In this document: positions 51,698-60,876 of the stretch, in pieces | How the letters are laid out: the number at the start of each line of letters is the position of its first letter | How positions within the stretch are numbered: position 1 is the stretch's first letter | Source: Pelagerythrobacter marensis | GTDB lineage: Bacteria; Pseudomonadota; Alphaproteobacteria; Sphingomonadales; Sphingomonadaceae | Direction of reading: 5' to 3' | Length of the DNA stretch: 64,000 nucleotides | NCBI RefSeq assembly: GCF_001028625.1 | Contig: NZ_CP011805.1 | Coordinates: 2,713,001-2,777,000 of the forward strand | The notes under the pieces: model-generated | Told to the model about the DNA's origin: nothing | Seen by the model: only the letters and a program-made list of their open reading frames with translations | The model's database searches: none | Program-made: the position numbers and the translations under genes

Positions 51698-53401
51698 TCA
51701 CAGTTTTGCCAGGACGATGGCGCGCAGTTCGTCGCGAACCACCTTGTTCATCGCATTGCGGGGCACGGCATCGACCGTCACGAGGAATTCGGGCCGCTTG
51801 AAAATGGCGACTTCGCGTTCCTCCAGCCAGGCCGTCACGTCGGTGAGGCTGGGGCTTTCGCCCTCGTGCGGGACCACGGCGACCGCGATGCGTTCCCCCA
51901 GCCGATCGTCGGGCACGCCGACGGTCGCGGCTTCCCTGATCTGGGGCAGGCCGACCATCAGGTCGTCAAGCTCGGCCGGGGAAATGTTGACCCCGCCGCG
52001 CATGATGATCTCCTTCGATCGGCCCTGGAACTGATAGAAGCGGTTGCCCGGCCCGGCGATTTCGAACAGGTCGCCGGTGCGGTAATAGCCTTCGCTGTCG
52101 AACGCGCCCTGGCTCATTTCCGGCGCGCGCCAGTATCCGTCGAACACCATCGCACCGCCCAGCCGCAGCTCGCCGACCGATCCGGGGGCGGTAATCTCCT
52201 CTTCCGTTTCGAGATCCACAAGGCGCGATTTCATGATCTGCGCGGTGCGACCTTCCCAATCCGCGCCTTCAGCCCCGAAGCGGGGAAAGAAGCGGGCCCG
52301 CTCCGCCGCATCCGGCACCGAATGCTGGTTGGAAAACAGCGAGGCCCCCTCGTTCGATCCGAAGATATTGGCGATTTCGATGCCGTAGCGATCGCGCCAC
52401 CCCTCGATCAGCCAGGGCGAAAGCGGCGCGGAGCCCGAACCGACGGTGCGCAGCGTTGAAAGGTCGAACTTCGCCAGCAGATCGGGCTGCTTCAGCAGCG
52501 CGCCCAGCACGGCCGGGGGGGCGATCGTGTAGCTGACTTTCTCCTGCTGCAACTGGGTCAGGAACGTGGCCACGTCGAAGGGGTGGTGGAGCACCAGGGT
52601 CCCGCCGCAGCGCAGCCAGGGCATCACGAGGCCGCCGATCGACCCGATATTGACCAGCGGGAACGGGTTGAGCACCGTATCGCCGCTCTGCATCGCGGTC
52701 GCTTCCACCATCACGTCCCCGTTGAGGACCCAGTGGTTGTGATTGCGCGGTACGCCCTTGGGCTGGTTTTCCGTGCCGGACGTCCAGCAAACGGTGAGGA
52801 CTTCGCCCGCCTGGACGGGATTGTCGCTGCGATATTCTGCCAGGGCCGCGCGGTCGGCGTCCAGCATCGCCTCGTCCAGCGCGATCGCACCGGGGGCCTT
52901 CGCGGTATCGACGGCGCCGAACAGCATCAGCTTCACGTCCTGATCCGCGCAGATCTTCGCGGCCAGCGCGGCCTGGTCGTGATCCTGAAAGCGGAAAACG
53001 GTCAGGAAGGCGGCGGGCTCTACCTTGCCGAACACATGGGTCAGTTCGTGCTGGCGATACTGCATGACCACGGGGCTGAGGATCAGGCCCAGGCGCGCCG
53101 CGGCGAGGAATGTCACCACGGCATCGATTGTGTTGGGCAACTGCGAAACGATCCGGTCATCCTTGCGCAGGCCATGATCATGAAGCGCGGCAGCGAGCCG
53201 GTCGACGCGCTCGTCCAGCTGGGCCCAATCGACGCGTTGCGGTGCCTTGCCGTCCAGTGCCTCGCGGTTGGGCGGGTCGATCACGGCAAGCGGGGCATGC
53301 GTGCCGGCCATCGTCTGGAGCAGCAGCGTATCGACCGTGATGCCGGACCACCAGCCCTTGGCTTCATACTCGGCGATTCGCGTTTCGGGGGTGACGTACA
53401 T
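51698..53401 (-). CDS. AMP-dependent acyl-CoA synthetase
   Basis: 567 residues. The AMP loop is altered, WTSGTENQPKGVPRNH; IFGSNEGA, YYRTGDLFEI and GRSKEIIMRGGVNISPAELD are intact; the catalytic lysine is in VPRNAMNKVVRDE. FMN-less, cytoplasmic. Resembles 2,3-dihydroxybenzoate- and cyclohexanecarboxylate-type ligases. Divergent from the thiolase at 53586. Two ligases in one island suggest activation of two different acids from one substrate. Confidence 0.9.
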   Translation of the reverse strand: MYVTPETRIAEYEAKGWWSGITVDTLLLQTMAGTHAPLAVIDPPNREALDGKAPQRVDWAQLDERVDRLAAALHDHGLRKDDRIVSQLPNTIDAVVTFLAAARLGLILSPVVMQYRQHELTHVFGKVEPAAFLTVFRFQDHDQAALAAKICADQDVKLMLFGAVDTAKAPGAIALDEAMLDADRAALAEYRSDNPVQAGEVLTVCWTSGTENQPKGVPRNHNHWVLNGDVMVEATAMQSGDTVLNPFPLVNIGSIGGLVMPWLRCGGTLVLHHPFDVATFLTQLQQEKVSYTIAPPAVLGALLKQPDLLAKFDLSTLRTVGSGSAPLSPWLIEGWRDRYGIEIANIFGSNEGASLFSNQHSVPDAAERARFFPRFGAEGADWEGRTAQIMKSRLVDLETEEEITAPGSVGELRLGGAMVFDGYWRAPEMSQGAFDSEGYYRTGDLFEIAGPGNRFYQFQGRSKEIIMRGGVNISPAELDDLMVGLPQIREAATVGVPDDRLGERIAVAVVPHEGESPSLTDVTAWLEEREVAIFKRPEFLVTVDAVPRNAMNKVVRDELRAIVLAKL

Positions 53402-53436
53402 CGATCTCTCCAGCTTGGCCGCCGGCTTGCCTCGGC

Positions 53437-53461
53437 GTTATAGCGACTATTGTAAGCATAC
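53437..53461 (-). promoter_or_regulatory. Candidate promoter/operator between ligase and thiolase
   Basis: On the minus strand TATAAC (53437-53442) could be the -10 of the ligase gene. The near-palindrome GTAAGCATAC (53452-53461, 8 of 10 positions symmetric) sits in the -10/-35 spacer, the usual site for a repressor. The patch is AT-rich between GC-rich genes. No regulator gene is adjacent. Confidence 0.35.
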
Positions 53462-53585
53462 TAATTTGATGCCACAAGAGAGTCGAGCGTGCGCGATTGC
53501 AAATGGCGCACAGCCCCTGCGGCCAGCCGTCCTCTCGTCGGGACCCTAACCGAACCACAGCAGGCAATCGAACAGGAACGTAGTC

Positions 53586-54743
53586 ATGGAAGTTTATATC
53601 GCCGATGCCGTCCGAACCCCGCGTGGCAAGGCCAAGCCCGATGGCGGACTGGCAGAACTCAGCCCGCATGGACTGGCGACGACGCTGATCGACGCACTGG
53701 AAGAACGGAGCGGGATCGGCCGCGAGAATGTGGAGCGGCTCTCGCTCGGTTGCGTCGGCCAGGTGGGTGCCCAGGGCGGGCATCTGGCCCTGACGACGAA
53801 GATCGCCGCGCGCCTTCCCGAAGGCACGGTTACCCATACGCTCAACAACTTCTGCGTTTCGGGCCTGACCGCCATTGCCGAAAGCGCGAATGCGATTGCC
53901 GCAGGGCAGGCCGGCCTGGCCCTGGCCGGCGGGGTCGAGATGATGTCGCAAGTGCCCTTCATGGCGGACAAGGCCGATTATTACACGGCGCGCGAGTTCG
54001 CCGCGCGCGATCAGTATATCCCCGTGGTCCTCGCGGCCGAACGGCTGAGCGTGCGGGAGAACATCGACCGGGCGACGATGGATCGCGCGGCGATCGCTTC
54101 GCAGGGGCGGGCGGCTGCTGCCGAAAGCGACGATGCCCTCAACGCATCGCGTATCGCGCAACCCTCGCTCGATCGTGACGAGACGATCCGCCCGATCGAC
54201 GCGGAGAAGGCGGCCGCGCTGGCCCCTGCCTTCGCCGCCATGGGGGAACAGTACGCAGAACCGCTCGACGGGGAAGCGCTCGATTACCGGATGACCGTCG
54301 CCCATGCCCCGCCAATGGCCGACGGCGCGGGGATTGCCATGCTCGGCACCCGCGAGCAGGTGGCGAACCCGCGGGCACGGATTGTGGCCTTCGCCGAAGC
54401 GGGGGGCGATGTGCGCGATTCCCTCCTCGGTGGCTTTGCCGCGATGGAGCGGGCGCTCGAAAAAGCGGACCTGTCACTTGCAGATATGGACCGTATTGAA
54501 TTCATGGAAGCGTTCGCGGTTACGATTGCCAAGCTCGAACGGGACTATGCCGTCGACATGGACAAAGTGAACGTCGGGGGCGGCCATCTGGCGAAGGGGC
54601 ATCCCATGGGCGCGACCGGCGCCATCCTGCTGTCGGCATTGCTCGACGCGCTCGATGCGTGCGAGGGGCGACACGGGCTGGTGGTAACGACCGGCGCCCA
54701 GGGCGTGGGCGCGGCGATGATCGTGGAGCGGCTCGCGCGCTGA
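53586..54743 (+). CDS. Thiolase (acetyl-CoA C-acyltransferase)
   Basis: 385 residues. Nucleophile C90 in LNNFCVSGLTAIAE; GGHLAKGHPMGATGAILLSA gives the conserved histidine. The second catalytic cysteine, usually in CxGGG near the C-terminus, is replaced: the segment reads VVTTGAQGVGAAMIVE. Either another residue takes the proton-transfer role or the enzyme is impaired. Part of a thiolase pair with the gene at 54780. Confidence 0.88.
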   Translation: MEVYIADAVRTPRGKAKPDGGLAELSPHGLATTLIDALEERSGIGRENVERLSLGCVGQVGAQGGHLALTTKIAARLPEGTVTHTLNNFCVSGLTAIAESANAIAAGQAGLALAGGVEMMSQVPFMADKADYYTAREFAARDQYIPVVLAAERLSVRENIDRATMDRAAIASQGRAAAAESDDALNASRIAQPSLDRDETIRPIDAEKAAALAPAFAAMGEQYAEPLDGEALDYRMTVAHAPPMADGAGIAMLGTREQVANPRARIVAFAEAGGDVRDSLLGGFAAMERALEKADLSLADMDRIEFMEAFAVTIAKLERDYAVDMDKVNVGGGHLAKGHPMGATGAILLSALLDALDACEGRHGLVVTTGAQGVGAAMIVERLAR

Positions 54744-54779
54744 ACCGGCGCATTCGCGCCCGGGTTACGGAGATTTGCG

Positions 54780-56012
54780 ATGGTATACATTCTTGGCGGC
54801 GCGCAGACCGATTTCGCACGCAACTGGGCACGCGAGGGCACCGACATGCTCGGCGCTTTCGGCGAAGTTGTGCGCGCCGGCCTGGACAATGCGAAACTCG
54901 ATGCCGACGAGATCGAGACGGGCCATGTCGGCAATTTCGTCGGCGAGCTTTTTGCCGGGCAGGGCCTGCTTGGCGGATTCTTTGCGATGGTCGATCCCGC
55001 GTTCGATGGTCTCCCCACCGCGCGGCACGAAGCGGCCTGCGCCTCGGGAAGCATGGCGATCCTCGCCGCAATGTCCGAGATCGAGGCCGGGCGCTACGAT
55101 CTCGCATGTGTCGTAGGCATCGAACAGATGCGCAATGTCGGCGGGCGACAGGCGGCGGATCACCTCGGTGCCGCATGCTGGCGAGGGCACGAGTTCGAAG
55201 ATACCGATTTCGTCTGGCCCCGCGCGTTCTCTGATCTGGCCCAGGAGTACGACGACCGCTACGGCTTGAAGTACGAACACCTGATGCGGATTGCCGAAAT
55301 CAACTTCGACAATGCACGCGCCAACCCCAATTCGCAGACCCGCAAGTGGGAATTTACCGACGACAGCTTCACCCAGCACGACGCGGCGAACCCCGTCGTT
55401 GAAGGGCGAACGCGGAAAATGGATTGCGGCCAGATCACCGATGGTGCGGCATCCGTGTTTCTGGCTTCGGAAAGCCGGGCCGCCGAATATGCCAGCAGGC
55501 GCGGCATGGCTCTGCAGGATCTGCCGCGGATCAGCGGATGGGGGCACACCTCCGCCCCGATTTCCTATCGCCGGAAGATCGAGGCAAGCGCGCAGGGCGA
55601 CTATGTCTTCCCCCAAGTGCGGCGGGCAATCGAAGCTGCGCGCACCCGCGCCGGCGTTTCCGACATTGACCAGATCGACGCGGTCGAGACCCACGATTGC
55701 TTCACCACCACCGAATACATGGCGATCGATCACCTCGGCATTACGGCGCCGGGCGAAAGCTGGAAGGCGATCGAGGACGGCAGTATCGAGATGGGGGGGC
55801 GCATTCCGGTCAACCCCTCGGGCGGGCTGATCGGCCTGGGCCATCCCGTGGGCGCGACCGGCGTTCGCATGGCGCTCGACGCAGCGAAGCAGGTGACGGG
55901 CACGGTCGATGGCTACCAGGTCGAAGGGGCGCGCCGTGTGCAGACGCTGAATGTCGGCGGGTCGACGACGACGACCGCCAGCTTCATCGTCGAACGGCCT
56001 GAACGCGGCTGA
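54780..56012 (+). CDS. SCP2-type thiolase
   Basis: 410 residues. Cysteine in HEAACASGSMAILAA; VETHDCFTTTEYMAI and GGLIGLGHPVGATGVRMAL complete the SCP2-like active site. 36 bases after the previous thiolase, so co-transcribed. Two different thiolase classes side by side suggest either hetero-assembly or two sequential cleavages. Confidence 0.9.
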   Translation: MVYILGGAQTDFARNWAREGTDMLGAFGEVVRAGLDNAKLDADEIETGHVGNFVGELFAGQGLLGGFFAMVDPAFDGLPTARHEAACASGSMAILAAMSEIEAGRYDLACVVGIEQMRNVGGRQAADHLGAACWRGHEFEDTDFVWPRAFSDLAQEYDDRYGLKYEHLMRIAEINFDNARANPNSQTRKWEFTDDSFTQHDAANPVVEGRTRKMDCGQITDGAASVFLASESRAAEYASRRGMALQDLPRISGWGHTSAPISYRRKIEASAQGDYVFPQVRRAIEAARTRAGVSDIDQIDAVETHDCFTTTEYMAIDHLGITAPGESWKAIEDGSIEMGGRIPVNPSGGLIGLGHPVGATGVRMALDAAKQVTGTVDGYQVEGARRVQTLNVGGSTTTTASFIVERPERG

Positions 56013-56057
56013 ACGCAAGGCACTGCCCAGATCCCTCCCGCCGATGCGGACGGGAAT

Positions 56058-56105
56058 ACGCGAAGCGAGCCTTCGACAAGCCCGGAGCGAGCGGATAGAC
56101 GGGCA
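56058..56105. repeat. Possible degenerate REP-like fragment
   Basis: GAGCCTTCGACAAGCCCGGAGCGAGCGGA resembles half of the intergenic repeat family with GAGCTTGTCGAAGG found in many sphingomonads. Only one half is visible here and no internal copy elsewhere in the window confirms it. Confidence 0.3.
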
Positions 56106-56108
56106 CCC

Positions 56109-56963
56109 ATGACCATCGAAACCATCAGCACCCATCGCGCCCACGGCGGCACCCAGGGCGTCTATTCGCACAGCTCGGCGATAACCGGCACGCCGATGAC
56201 CTTCTCCGTCTTCGTGCCCGATCATGCGCCGGGCGCGCGCCTGCCGGTGCTGTGGTATCTTTCCGGCCTGACCTGCACCCACGCCAATGTCACCGAAAAG
56301 GGCGAATACCGCGCGGCCTGCGCGCGGCACGGGGTGATCTTCGTCGCCCCCGACACCAGCCCGCGCGGCGAGGATGTGCCCGATGCGGCGGACGAGTACG
56401 ATTTCGGCCAGGGCGCGGGGTTCTATGTCGATGCGACGCAGGACCCGTGGGCGAAGAATTACCGGATGCGCAGCTATCTGGAACGCGAGCTGCCCGAAGT
56501 GATCGGCACCCAATTCCCCGCCGACATGGCGCGCCAGTCGATCACCGGCCATTCGATGGGCGGCCACGGCGCGCTGACCATCGGCTTGCGCAACCCGGAT
56601 CGCTTCCGCTCCATCAGCGCCTTCGCGCCGATCGTCGCGCCCGGCGAAGTGCCGTGGGGCGAAAAGGCGCTGGGCCGCTATCTGGGGGAAGACCGCGCGG
56701 CCTGGCGCGAATACGATGCCGTCGCACTGATAGAAGACAGGTTCGCGCAAGAGGGCGCGCGCCATCCGCACCTGCTGATCGACCAGGGCGCGGCTGACGA
56801 TTTTCTGGTCGAACAGCTCCGCACGCACCGCCTGGCCGAAGCCTGCCAGGCCGCCAGCATCGATGCCACGATCCGCCTTCAGGCCGGCTACGACCATTCG
56901 TACTATTTCATCTCGACCTTCATGGCCGAACACGTCGAATGGCACGCCCGCTGGCTGGGGTGA
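56109..56963 (+). CDS. fghA: S-formylglutathione hydrolase
   Basis: 284 residues, cytoplasmic esterase D family. LWYLSGLTCTHANVTEKGE, APDTSPRGEDV and nucleophile ITGHSMGGHGALT, then the acid in IDQGAADDFL and histidine in AGYDHSYYFIS. Hydrolyses S-formylglutathione to formate and glutathione in formaldehyde detoxification. The partner dehydrogenase is not in the window. Formaldehyde could come from demethylation of methoxylated aromatics, but this gene is also common in core genomes. Confidence 0.95.
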   Translation: MTIETISTHRAHGGTQGVYSHSSAITGTPMTFSVFVPDHAPGARLPVLWYLSGLTCTHANVTEKGEYRAACARHGVIFVAPDTSPRGEDVPDAADEYDFGQGAGFYVDATQDPWAKNYRMRSYLERELPEVIGTQFPADMARQSITGHSMGGHGALTIGLRNPDRFRSISAFAPIVAPGEVPWGEKALGRYLGEDRAAWREYDAVALIEDRFAQEGARHPHLLIDQGAADDFLVEQLRTHRLAEACQAASIDATIRLQAGYDHSYYFISTFMAEHVEWHARWLG

Positions 56964-56997
56964 GGGGCGGATCGCCGGCGTCCGCCCTGCCGGCCAT

Positions 56998-57561
56998 TCA
57001 ACCCTGCGGTGCCGTTCCCGGGCGCAAGTACGCGAACATGTGCGCGACGTAATCCGCCTTGCCCAGGTCGATCCCGCGGCTGCGCAGAATGGCGTAAGCG
57101 GCCATGACGTGGAAATAGAACTGCGCGATGGCCCAGTCGCGGGCATACTGATCGAGCGTCAGATCGAAGATCATGCCGGTCGGCAATTCGTGTGCGACGG
57201 CGCGGTCGGGGGCTCCGCCGTCAAGATCGGCGGGAAGCGACCGGACGAGCGAAAGCGTCTCTTCGATCCGGGCGCGTGCCTGCGCCATCGTTCCCGGATT
57301 TTCCCCGCCATTGCGCCCTTCGTCGAGCAGTTCGGTCAGCGCGGGCGGGAAAGCCTCGTCCTGCAGGCGAAACACGCCCTCCTGCGCCTGGACGCAGGCG
57401 AAGCGGATCTGGGTCGAGAGCGGGAACATGTCCGGCGCCAGCCGCGCCGAAAGCAGCGCGTCGGCCTGTTCGGGCGTCTGCGCCTGTGCCTTGTCGAGCC
57501 AGCCGGCCAGCGCCGTCAGCATCTGCACATATGTGGGAACGAGGAAATCTGCCGGTGTCAT
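56998..57561 (-). CDS. DUF1993 family protein (DinB-like fold)
   Basis: 187 residues from ATG 57561. FLVPTYVQMLTALAGWLDKAQ begins a four-helix bundle and the C-terminal YFHVMAAYAILRSRGIDLGKADY with FHV-x-x-AY is diagnostic of DUF1993. Distantly related to DinB metal-binding proteins. No function is established. Stands alone; converges with fghA. Confidence 0.85.
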   Translation of the reverse strand: MTPADFLVPTYVQMLTALAGWLDKAQAQTPEQADALLSARLAPDMFPLSTQIRFACVQAQEGVFRLQDEAFPPALTELLDEGRNGGENPGTMAQARARIEETLSLVRSLPADLDGGAPDRAVAHELPTGMIFDLTLDQYARDWAIAQFYFHVMAAYAILRSRGIDLGKADYVAHMFAYLRPGTAPQG

Positions 57562-57954
57562 GATCGACCTTCCATTGTGTTGCGCCCGGAGGCCCGGCCG
57601 CGCGCATAACACGGCCCCATCCCGCCACCTATCGGCCACCTGCCGCCGCGGCGAACGACCGTTTTCCTACAGGCCATCGCACCTGCTAGCAGCGGCGAAT
57701 CGTTCTTTCGCATCGTAGGTCGTCCGTCCGGTTCTCGCGTACTGAGCGGGCGCGGGTTTTTTCGTCCCAGGACAGTGTAACAGGCGGTCCATGTCTTCCG
57801 CCCGGCTGGCCAAGGAAGGGGGCATGCACCTGTCCGTCACCCTGCGGTGCGGCGGCACAAGGTCATGTTTTTACAGGCTAATGAGATGGCCGGCGAAAGT
57901 GACGCGGTGTCACCTTTGTCCGGTCCCTGGCAATGGCGGGGAGGGGCGGCGGGC
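57562..57954. other. 393-base gap without a recognised gene
   Basis: No credible reading frame with coding character or homology. AAAGTGAC (57896-57903) and GTCACCTTT (57909-57917) form a stem around GCGGT that, read on the minus strand, ends in a short U-run and could terminate the metX-metW transcript. The rest shows no recognisable signal. Confidence 0.4.
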
Positions 57955-58557
57955 CTAGGCCTTGCTCACTTCGAACAGGGCAAATTCGGCGCGCCAGTTT
58001 GCGCCCGCTGCGCCCACTTCGCGGTCGGCGGTGAAGAACCAGCGGTTTTCGATTTCGATGCCGAGTTGCTCGGTCAGTTCCTCGAAATCCTTCACCGTCA
58101 TGTGGTGGATATTGGCCGTTTCGTACCACGTCACCGGCAGGTGCCGCGTCACCGGCATCCGCCCGCGCCGCATCAGCGCCCAGCGCATCCGCCAGTATGC
58201 GAAGTTGGGGAAGGAGACGAAGGCACGGCGGCCCACGCGCAGCAGCTCCGCCAGCATCCGGTCGGGCCGCGCGGCGGTCTGCAGCGTCTGGCTGAGGATC
58301 GCGACGTCGAACGCGCCATCGGGATAGAAGGTGAGATCGCGGTCGGCATCGCCCTGCACCACGCTCAAGCCCCGCGCGACGCAGCGTTCGACCAGTTCGG
58401 GATCGATCTCTATCCCGCGCGCATCGACGTTGCGGCTGCGCTGAAGCGCCGCCATCAGCGCCCCGTCGCCGCAGCCGACGTCGAGCACGCGCACATCGGA
58501 GGGCACCTGGCGGGCGATAACCGCGAGGTCGGTGCGCAGGGCAAAGCCATCAACCAT
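57955..58557 (-). CDS. metW: Methionine biosynthesis protein MetW
   Basis: 200 residues, class I methyltransferase fold (VLDVGCGDGALMAALQ; RGIEIDPELVERCVARG). FYPDGAFDVAILSQTLQ and SFPNFAYWRMRWALMRRGRMPVT are MetW signatures. Known to act with MetX in homoserine acetyltransfer in metX-metW bacteria. It overlaps metX by 8 bases. Confidence 0.93.
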   Translation of the reverse strand: MVDGFALRTDLAVIARQVPSDVRVLDVGCGDGALMAALQRSRNVDARGIEIDPELVERCVARGLSVVQGDADRDLTFYPDGAFDVAILSQTLQTAARPDRMLAELLRVGRRAFVSFPNFAYWRMRWALMRRGRMPVTRHLPVTWYETANIHHMTVKDFEELTEQLGIEIENRWFFTADREVGAAGANWRAEFALFEVSKA

Positions 58558-59662
58558 CGAGGAAGCCCTTCACGACCCGGTCGAGCGCGGGCACGTCGAG
58601 CAGGAAGCTGTCGTGCCCGAAGGGGGACGACAGCTCCACGAAACTGACCGGCGCGCCCGCGGCGTTGAGCGCGTGGACGACATGGCGGCTTTCGGCGGTG
58701 GGATAGAGCCAGTCGGTGTCGAAGCTGACCAGGCAGAACCGCGCGCCCCGGCCCATCGCGTGCCCGGTAAAGGCATCGGCCAGCTTGCCGCCATGCTCTT
58801 CCGCAATGTCGAGGTAATCCATCGCGCGGGTGATATAGAGGTAGGAATTGGCATCGAAGCGCCGGGTAAATCCGCTGCCCTGATAGCGCAGATAGCTTTC
58901 GACCTGGAAATCGGCATCGAAGCCGAAGCTCTTGGCCGAACGGTCCTGCAGCCGGCGGCCGAACTTCTCGGTCAGGCCCGCTTCGGAAAGGTAGGTGATG
59001 TGCGCCGCCATCCGCGCCACGGCCAGGCCGGCATCGGGCGTCGAATCGTGGCCGTAGTAATCGCCTTCACGCCAGTTGGGATCGGCCATGATCGCCTGCC
59101 GGCCGACTTCGTGGAAGGCGATGTTCTGCGCCGAATGGCGCGCGGTCGTGGCAATGGCGAGCACGCGCGCCGCCCGCTCGGGGAAATTGGCCGCCAGGCT
59201 CAGCGCCTGCATCCCGCCCATCGATCCGCCGACGACGGCGTGGAGCCGCTCTATCCCCAGCCCATCGAGCAGGGCGGCGAGGCCGCGAACCATGTCGCGC
59301 ACGGTAATGACGGGAAAACGCATCCCCCAGGGCTTGCCATCGGGGGCCTCGCTCGCCGGCCCGGTCGATCCCATGCAGCTGCCGATCACATTGGCGCAGA
59401 TGACGTGATAGCGGTCGGTATCGATCGGCTTGCCCGGCCCGACCGTCCGTTCCCACCAGCCGGGCTTGCCGGTGACGGGATGGGCGCTGGCGAGGTACTG
59501 GTCGCCGGTCAGCGCGTGGCAGACGAGGATCGCGTTGCCCTTGTCCGCCGCCAGCTTGCCATAAGTCTGGTAGGCGATCGTCGCGCCTTCCAGTGCCTGC
59601 CCGCCATCGAGCGGGAGGGGGGCAGGCAGCGCGTAGCTGAGCGAGGGATCGGGGGCGGTCAT
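58550..59662 (-). CDS. metX: Homoserine O-acetyltransferase
   Basis: 370 residues from ATG 59662. Alpha/beta hydrolase fold: LVCHALTGDQYLAS, nucleophile VVGGSMGGMQALSLA, acid in LVSFDTDWLYPT, histidine in SPFGHDSFLLD. Acetylates (or succinylates) homoserine, the entry into methionine synthesis. Upstream of metW. Divergent from hisC with 89 bases between starts. No SAM riboswitch was found in that gap. Confidence 0.95.
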   Translation of the reverse strand: MTAPDPSLSYALPAPLPLDGGQALEGATIAYQTYGKLAADKGNAILVCHALTGDQYLASAHPVTGKPGWWERTVGPGKPIDTDRYHVICANVIGSCMGSTGPASEAPDGKPWGMRFPVITVRDMVRGLAALLDGLGIERLHAVVGGSMGGMQALSLAANFPERAARVLAIATTARHSAQNIAFHEVGRQAIMADPNWREGDYYGHDSTPDAGLAVARMAAHITYLSEAGLTEKFGRRLQDRSAKSFGFDADFQVESYLRYQGSGFTRRFDANSYLYITRAMDYLDIAEEHGGKLADAFTGHAMGRGARFCLVSFDTDWLYPTAESRHVVHALNAAGAPVSFVELSSPFGHDSFLLDVPALDRVVKGFLDG

Positions 59663-59751
59663 TGCGCGGCGGGGATTGGGCGGCTGCCACGCGCCTGTCA
59701 ACACATCCGCCCTTAGCCGGGGCAAGCAGGATTTGCTTCGATTTGCAGGTC

Positions 59752-60876
59752 ATGCGGGCTATGCGCCCGGCCATCATGGCCGAAAGTCCCACTCGCAAGC
59801 CCTGGATCGAGGGCATCCACGCCTATGTGCCGGGCCAGTCGAAAGATGCCGCCGGGCGCGAGCTGGTGAAGCTCTCGGCGAACGAGAACCCGCTGGGCAC
59901 CAGCGCGGCGGCGCTCGCTGCGATGGAACGGGTCGCGGGGCCCGCGCGCTACCCCGATCCCGATTCCGCCGCCCTGCGCGCGGCGATCGGCGGGGTTCAC
60001 GGGATCGACCCGGCGCGGATCGTCTGCGGCACGGGCTCGGACGAATTGCTCAACCTCGCCGCGCAAGGCTACGCCGGGCCGGGGGACGAGGTGCTGTTTT
60101 CGCGCTTCAGCTTCGCGGTTTACGACATCGCCGCCCGCCGCTGCGGCGCCGTCCCGGTCGAGGCGAGCGATGCCGATTACGGCGCCGATGTCGATGCCCT
60201 GCTCGCCGCCGTGACGCCGCGCACCCGGGTCGTCTTCCTCGCCAATCCGAACAACCCGACCGGCGGCCTCCTGTCGGCCGCGGAGGTCGCCCGCCTCCAC
60301 GCCGGCCTGCCGCGCGACGTGCTGTTCGTGCTCGATCAGGCCTACGCCGAATACCTCGACCCGCAGGATGACGATCATGGGCTGGCGCTGGCGGAGCGGC
60401 ACGAAAACGTTCTCGTCACCCGAACTTTCTCCAAGATCTACGGCCTCGCGGGGGAACGGATCGGCTGGGCGACCGGCGCGCCGGAGATCCTCGACACGCT
60501 CAACCGTATTCGCGGACCCTTCAACGTGACCGGCCACGGCCAGGCCGCGGCGCTGGCGGCGGTGGAGGATCAGGACTTCGTCGAACGCTCGCGTCGGCAC
60601 AACGTGGCCGAACGCGCCCGCTTTGTCGATGCGATCGAAGCCCTCGGCAATCGCGGCCTGCGCGCGCTGCCCAGCGCCGGCAATTTCGTGATGGTCCTGT
60701 TCGAAGGGGCGACGAGCGCGCGCGAAGCCCACGCCGCGATCGCTCGCGCAGGCTATGCGGTCCGGCACTTTTCCGCCGCCGGGCTCGACCATGCGCTGCG
60801 GATCACCGTCGGCACGCGCGAACAGATGGATGCGATTGCCGCCGTCCTGCGCGAAACGGTCGGAGAAGCGCCATGA
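59752..60876 (+). CDS. hisC: Histidinol-phosphate / aromatic aminotransferase
   Basis: 374 residues from ATG 59752, chosen because AGG lies 5-6 bases upstream; ATGs at 59761 and 59776 are alternatives, the last matching most relatives best. Class II PLP aminotransferase: LSANENPLGTSAAALAAM, ANPNNPTGGLLS, and the PLP lysine in TFSKIYGLAGERIG. Overlaps tyrA by ATGA, so the aromatic pathway role (prephenate or aromatic amino acid transamination) is at least as likely as histidine synthesis. Confidence 0.9.
   Translation: MRAMRPAIMAESPTRKPWIEGIHAYVPGQSKDAAGRELVKLSANENPLGTSAAALAAMERVAGPARYPDPDSAALRAAIGGVHGIDPARIVCGTGSDELLNLAAQGYAGPGDEVLFSRFSFAVYDIAARRCGAVPVEASDADYGADVDALLAAVTPRTRVVFLANPNNPTGGLLSAAEVARLHAGLPRDVLFVLDQAYAEYLDPQDDDHGLALAERHENVLVTRTFSKIYGLAGERIGWATGAPEILDTLNRIRGPFNVTGHGQAAALAAVEDQDFVERSRRHNVAERARFVDAIEALGNRGLRALPSAGNFVMVLFEGATSAREAHAAIARAGYAVRHFSAAGLDHALRITVGTREQMDAIAAVLRETVGEAP

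Noticed and set aside
54765..57146. 793-residue minus-strand open frame
   Set aside because: Antisense to a thiolase and fghA; composition rich in R, H and P as in mirror frames.
59663..59751. SAM-II type riboswitch upstream of metX
   Set aside because: Conserved SAM-II segments are absent; the gap is only 89 bases and looks like two divergent promoters.
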